Shown here: positions 61,881 to 64,000 of the stretch, piece by piece
Layout of the letters: every line of letters starts with the position of its first letter
Numbering within the stretch: the first letter of the stretch is position 1
Assembly (NCBI RefSeq): GCF_900115245.1
Contig: NZ_FOVT01000014.1
Location: forward strand, 119,319 to 183,318
Length of the DNA: 64,000 nt
Source of the DNA: Mesorhizobium sp. NFR06
GTDB lineage: Bacteria > Pseudomonadota > Alphaproteobacteria > Rhizobiales > Rhizobiaceae
Direction of reading: 5' to 3'
The notes under the pieces: generated by a model
Told to the model about the DNA's origin: nothing
Database searches by the model: none
The model's input: only the letters and a program-made list of their open reading frames with translations
Position numbers and translations under genes: made by a program

Positions 61881-63114
61881 CTTTTTGAGACTGAACATAC
61901 GATCAGTAGTCCATGTTGGCATGCCGTTGCCTTCGAACTCCCAACAACGAATGAATAGCCCCAAACCTTCCTCACCAGCGGCCATCGCCGGAGCGTAGCT
62001 CTTGAGCGAACGCGCATCGAACGACGGATCGATGCCGGCATCCATTATCCGATGGCGAAAAGGAGACAGAGCCGACCGGTCCAGAGCGACTTACCAAGGT
62101 ATTGCAGCGATGTGCACCGAATTTGGATCCGAGGTCGAGCCTGCGCTCGGCCGCCTTCCTACGGCCGACGCTGGCGACGTCGGCTTTCAGGGCCGCGGAG
62201 AAGACCGCTGCGGCAGCCATGCCGACCGTCGATCGCTAGTCGCCGCAAGTCAGGTCGACGAGATCCTTAACGTTGAATATCCACCAGTTCAGATGCCTGC
62301 CGACCAGAGGTCCCCAGGGACACGCGTCCTCTTCAGAGAACTGGGTTTTCTGTCGAGCATCTCGCTGTCGTTTCTGACCATACCCCTTCCCGGCCCCCGC
62401 CTCCTCAGCTGCCGGGCCTAAACCGGCGCACGTTGCATTAAGTCACGGATATAGCTAAGAAATCACTGTTGAAGCAACGTGCCGTGAACATTCACACGTT
62501 GCAAAATCACCTCCTAACTTATTGAAAAACAACTGCCCAACCGCAGCGCAATGTGCGCCCTTTTATCCTGCCATCTTAATCGGTTGTGTTTGCGGTGATC
62601 TTTTCGACATCGTCGTTCCTCTCCTTTGGTGCGGTAATATACGAATTTATTCTCTTCGCTGCGACGCCGCGTTCTGACGTCAAGTTCCGATGCGCCGTGC
62701 AGTCTTCCGCACTCTGCGACGGGGTCTACCGGCTGCATGAAAGCAGCACTGGAACCGTCGTGGTGCATTTTTTCATCGGACTGACAGAGCATCGTCACGG
62801 CAATCCGGCGCGGTCCGGCCGTTTCGCGATCAGCGCGGCCGCAGGCAGTGTCTGGCCCGCCCCGTCTGCAAGCGGAATGTTTTGAGTGGAACAACCGGTC
62901 TGCACCAATGTATCCGGCCTCGACGCTTCAGGCGTCCTGCCAAGATGGAGATTCGCGCGCCCGGCTCCTAACAAGATACACGACCTCGAAAGGGCCGCTG
63001 CCTGCCGACAGGTTTGCCGAACGCCGATCAACCGTTGGGCCATCTCTAGATACATCCTCCCGCAGACTTCATGCGGCCGAGCAGTTGCCGGCACGCGCCC
63101 GCTCGACAGACTCG
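61881..63114. other. Island stretch without a supported gene
   Basis: About 1.2 kb between the IS66 element and the first IS110 remnant. Open frames on both strands are short or have biased composition (Arg, Ser, Cys, Gly). A more A/T-rich patch lies at about 62450-62660. A frame at 62045-61851 may be the other side of a gene cut by the IS66 insertion, but I cannot identify it. Confidence 0.4.
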
Positions 63115-63386
63115 TTACCCTCTGGAGGCCATCACGGCTTCGTAGGGGCGCTGGTTTGACATCACGGCCCAGGCGATCCGCGCCAGCGCGAGGCAAACTC
63201 ACGAGCGAGGTGATGAGCGCTGCAGCACGCCTCCATGCCAATGATGCAGCGCGGTTGCTTTTCGACGAATGCAGCAAGGGATGGCCGGAGCATCCGACGA
63301 GGCAGCACTACCGCTCCTTCGCGGTCGAGGCCGACTAGGCTGCAGAGCGTCTTTCCAAGATCGATTCCGAGAACGGCGATATTCAT
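63115..63386 (-). pseudogene. IS110-family transposase with a large internal deletion
   Basis: From the ATG at 63386 the frame encodes an IS110 transposase N-terminus: VLGIDLGKTLCSLVGLD with the first catalytic Asp and IIGMEACCSAHHLARE with the Glu. After about 65 residues the sequence jumps to a different frame that reads as an IS110 C-terminus (LALARIAWAVMSNQRPYEAV) to a stop at 63115. The middle, about 200 residues, is missing. Confidence 0.7.
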
Positions 63387-63573
63387 CTTCCTTACTCCTT
63401 TTGACATGGACTGACAGTCTGTCCGGAACCGGAGGGGCGGCCATCTCATAAGATAACGTGCGCTCCGTCGTCCCTGCTCTGCATCGGTCCGCATCCGCCG
63501 GAGCGGATTACGCTTGTATCAGATGGCGCCCGTCAGGGCGCAGGCGCCGTGCGTTTAACTGTCGGCCTTCTGC

Positions 63574-63912
63574 TCATTGATACGCTCCCAAAAGCTTGCG
63601 GGCCTTGTAGTACGCGCGCCGGCCGGCGCCCGCCTTGGCTTGCCGCCGGATCGCCGACGCAAGATGTGCCGTCGCTCCAGAGCGCGTGCATGATCACCGC
63701 CAGCTTGCGCGCCACCGTCACGCAGGCCATGCGGTCACAGGAGCGCTTGGCGATCGTCTGGCCCCAGCTCTTGACCTTGTCGGAGCCCTTGAAGCGCGTC
63801 ATCAGCCCCGACGCCGCCTCGTAGCGCGCGCACCGCACGTCGGCGTCGCCGGCCTTCGAGATGCGGCCCTGGACATTGATTGAGGTGCCGGACTGCCAGC
63901 GCCGCGCGACCA
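63574..63912 (-). pseudogene. IS110-family transposase C-terminal remnant
   Basis: Reads VQGRISKAGDADVRCARYEA, then SGLMTRFKGSDKVKSWGQ and VARKLAVIMHALWSDGT, the conserved C-terminal part of IS110 transposases with the helix-hairpin domain. A frameshift near 63660 separates this from the natural end (RRAYYKARKLLGAYQ, stop at 63574). Upstream of about 63912 the sequence turns to unrelated residues (LAASENGYALSIFSTGPEED) and runs to the window edge. Confidence 0.65.
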
Positions 63913-64000
63913 GAGCTGATCCTCCTCCGGTCCGGTGGAAAAGATCGAGAGCGCATAGCCATTCTCGGAGGCCGCAAGCGTCATCCCCTCGATAAGCGGG

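Noticed and set aside
62002..62894. Several 80-140 residue frames after the IS66 element
   Set aside because: Both strands are open with biased composition, no domains and no good ribosome binding sites.
1..64000. CRISPR array
   Set aside because: No regularly spaced direct repeats were seen anywhere in the window.

Overview
The window looks like a chromosomal segment of a high-GC alphaproteobacterium of the order Rhizobiales, most likely Mesorhizobium or a close relative. The evidence is the gene content and order (a DUF2059 gene overlapping rpiA, tRNA-Val(CAC), an rhizobial-type TolB/TPR adenylate cyclase, L,D-transpeptidase, cobT, DUF1289, dusA), the protein style, and a short dispersed intergenic repeat present twice. 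No rRNA or phylogenetic marker is present, so the genus is inferred.

1-4.9 kb: rpiA, a partial exported DUF2059 gene, gph and an intact tRNA-Val(CAC). The 3' end of this tRNA is repeated exactly (30 bp) 2.8 kb downstream. The repeats bracket a small element that carries a class III adenylate cyclase and a truncated phage terminase small-subunit gene but no integrase.

5-17.7 kb: an unusual cluster. It holds an MBL-fold hydrolase, a 1225-residue protein fusing a subtilisin protease to an HExxH metalloprotease, a CRP/FNR regulator, a 1408-residue cytochrome P450 / membrane / DyP-peroxidase fusion, and a second class III adenylate cyclase with a TolB-like domain and TPRs. Two perfect TGTGA-N6-TCACA CRP boxes lie in the two control regions. 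This suggests a self-contained cAMP circuit: cyclase makes cAMP, CRP binds it, and the protease/MBL operon and the double-haem enzyme respond. It is the best candidate here for an undescribed system.

18-43.5 kb: ordinary core genome. It includes an L,D-transpeptidase, an SDR/TetR divergent pair with operators, plsY, a hydrolase/MarR divergent pair with tandem operators, moaA and mobAB for molybdenum cofactor, a polar amino-acid ABC transporter without an ATPase gene, AlkD and uracil-DNA glycosylase repair genes, an Lrp regulator, a membrane histidine kinase, cobT, a clan AA aspartic protease and dusA.

43.6-64 kb: a composite, decaying genomic island that starts next to dusA. It has two tyrosine integrases, one with altered catalytic residues, and 3'-end fragments of two different tRNA-Thr genes. 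Likely defence genes are a giant Avs-like nuclease-STAND NTPase broken by both a frameshift and a stop codon, a KAP NTPase, two HEPN-type proteins, a frameshifted HEAGH metallopeptidase and a zinc-ribbon/membrane gene pair. An intact IS66-family insertion with a perfect 8-bp target duplication and two IS110 remnants close the window.
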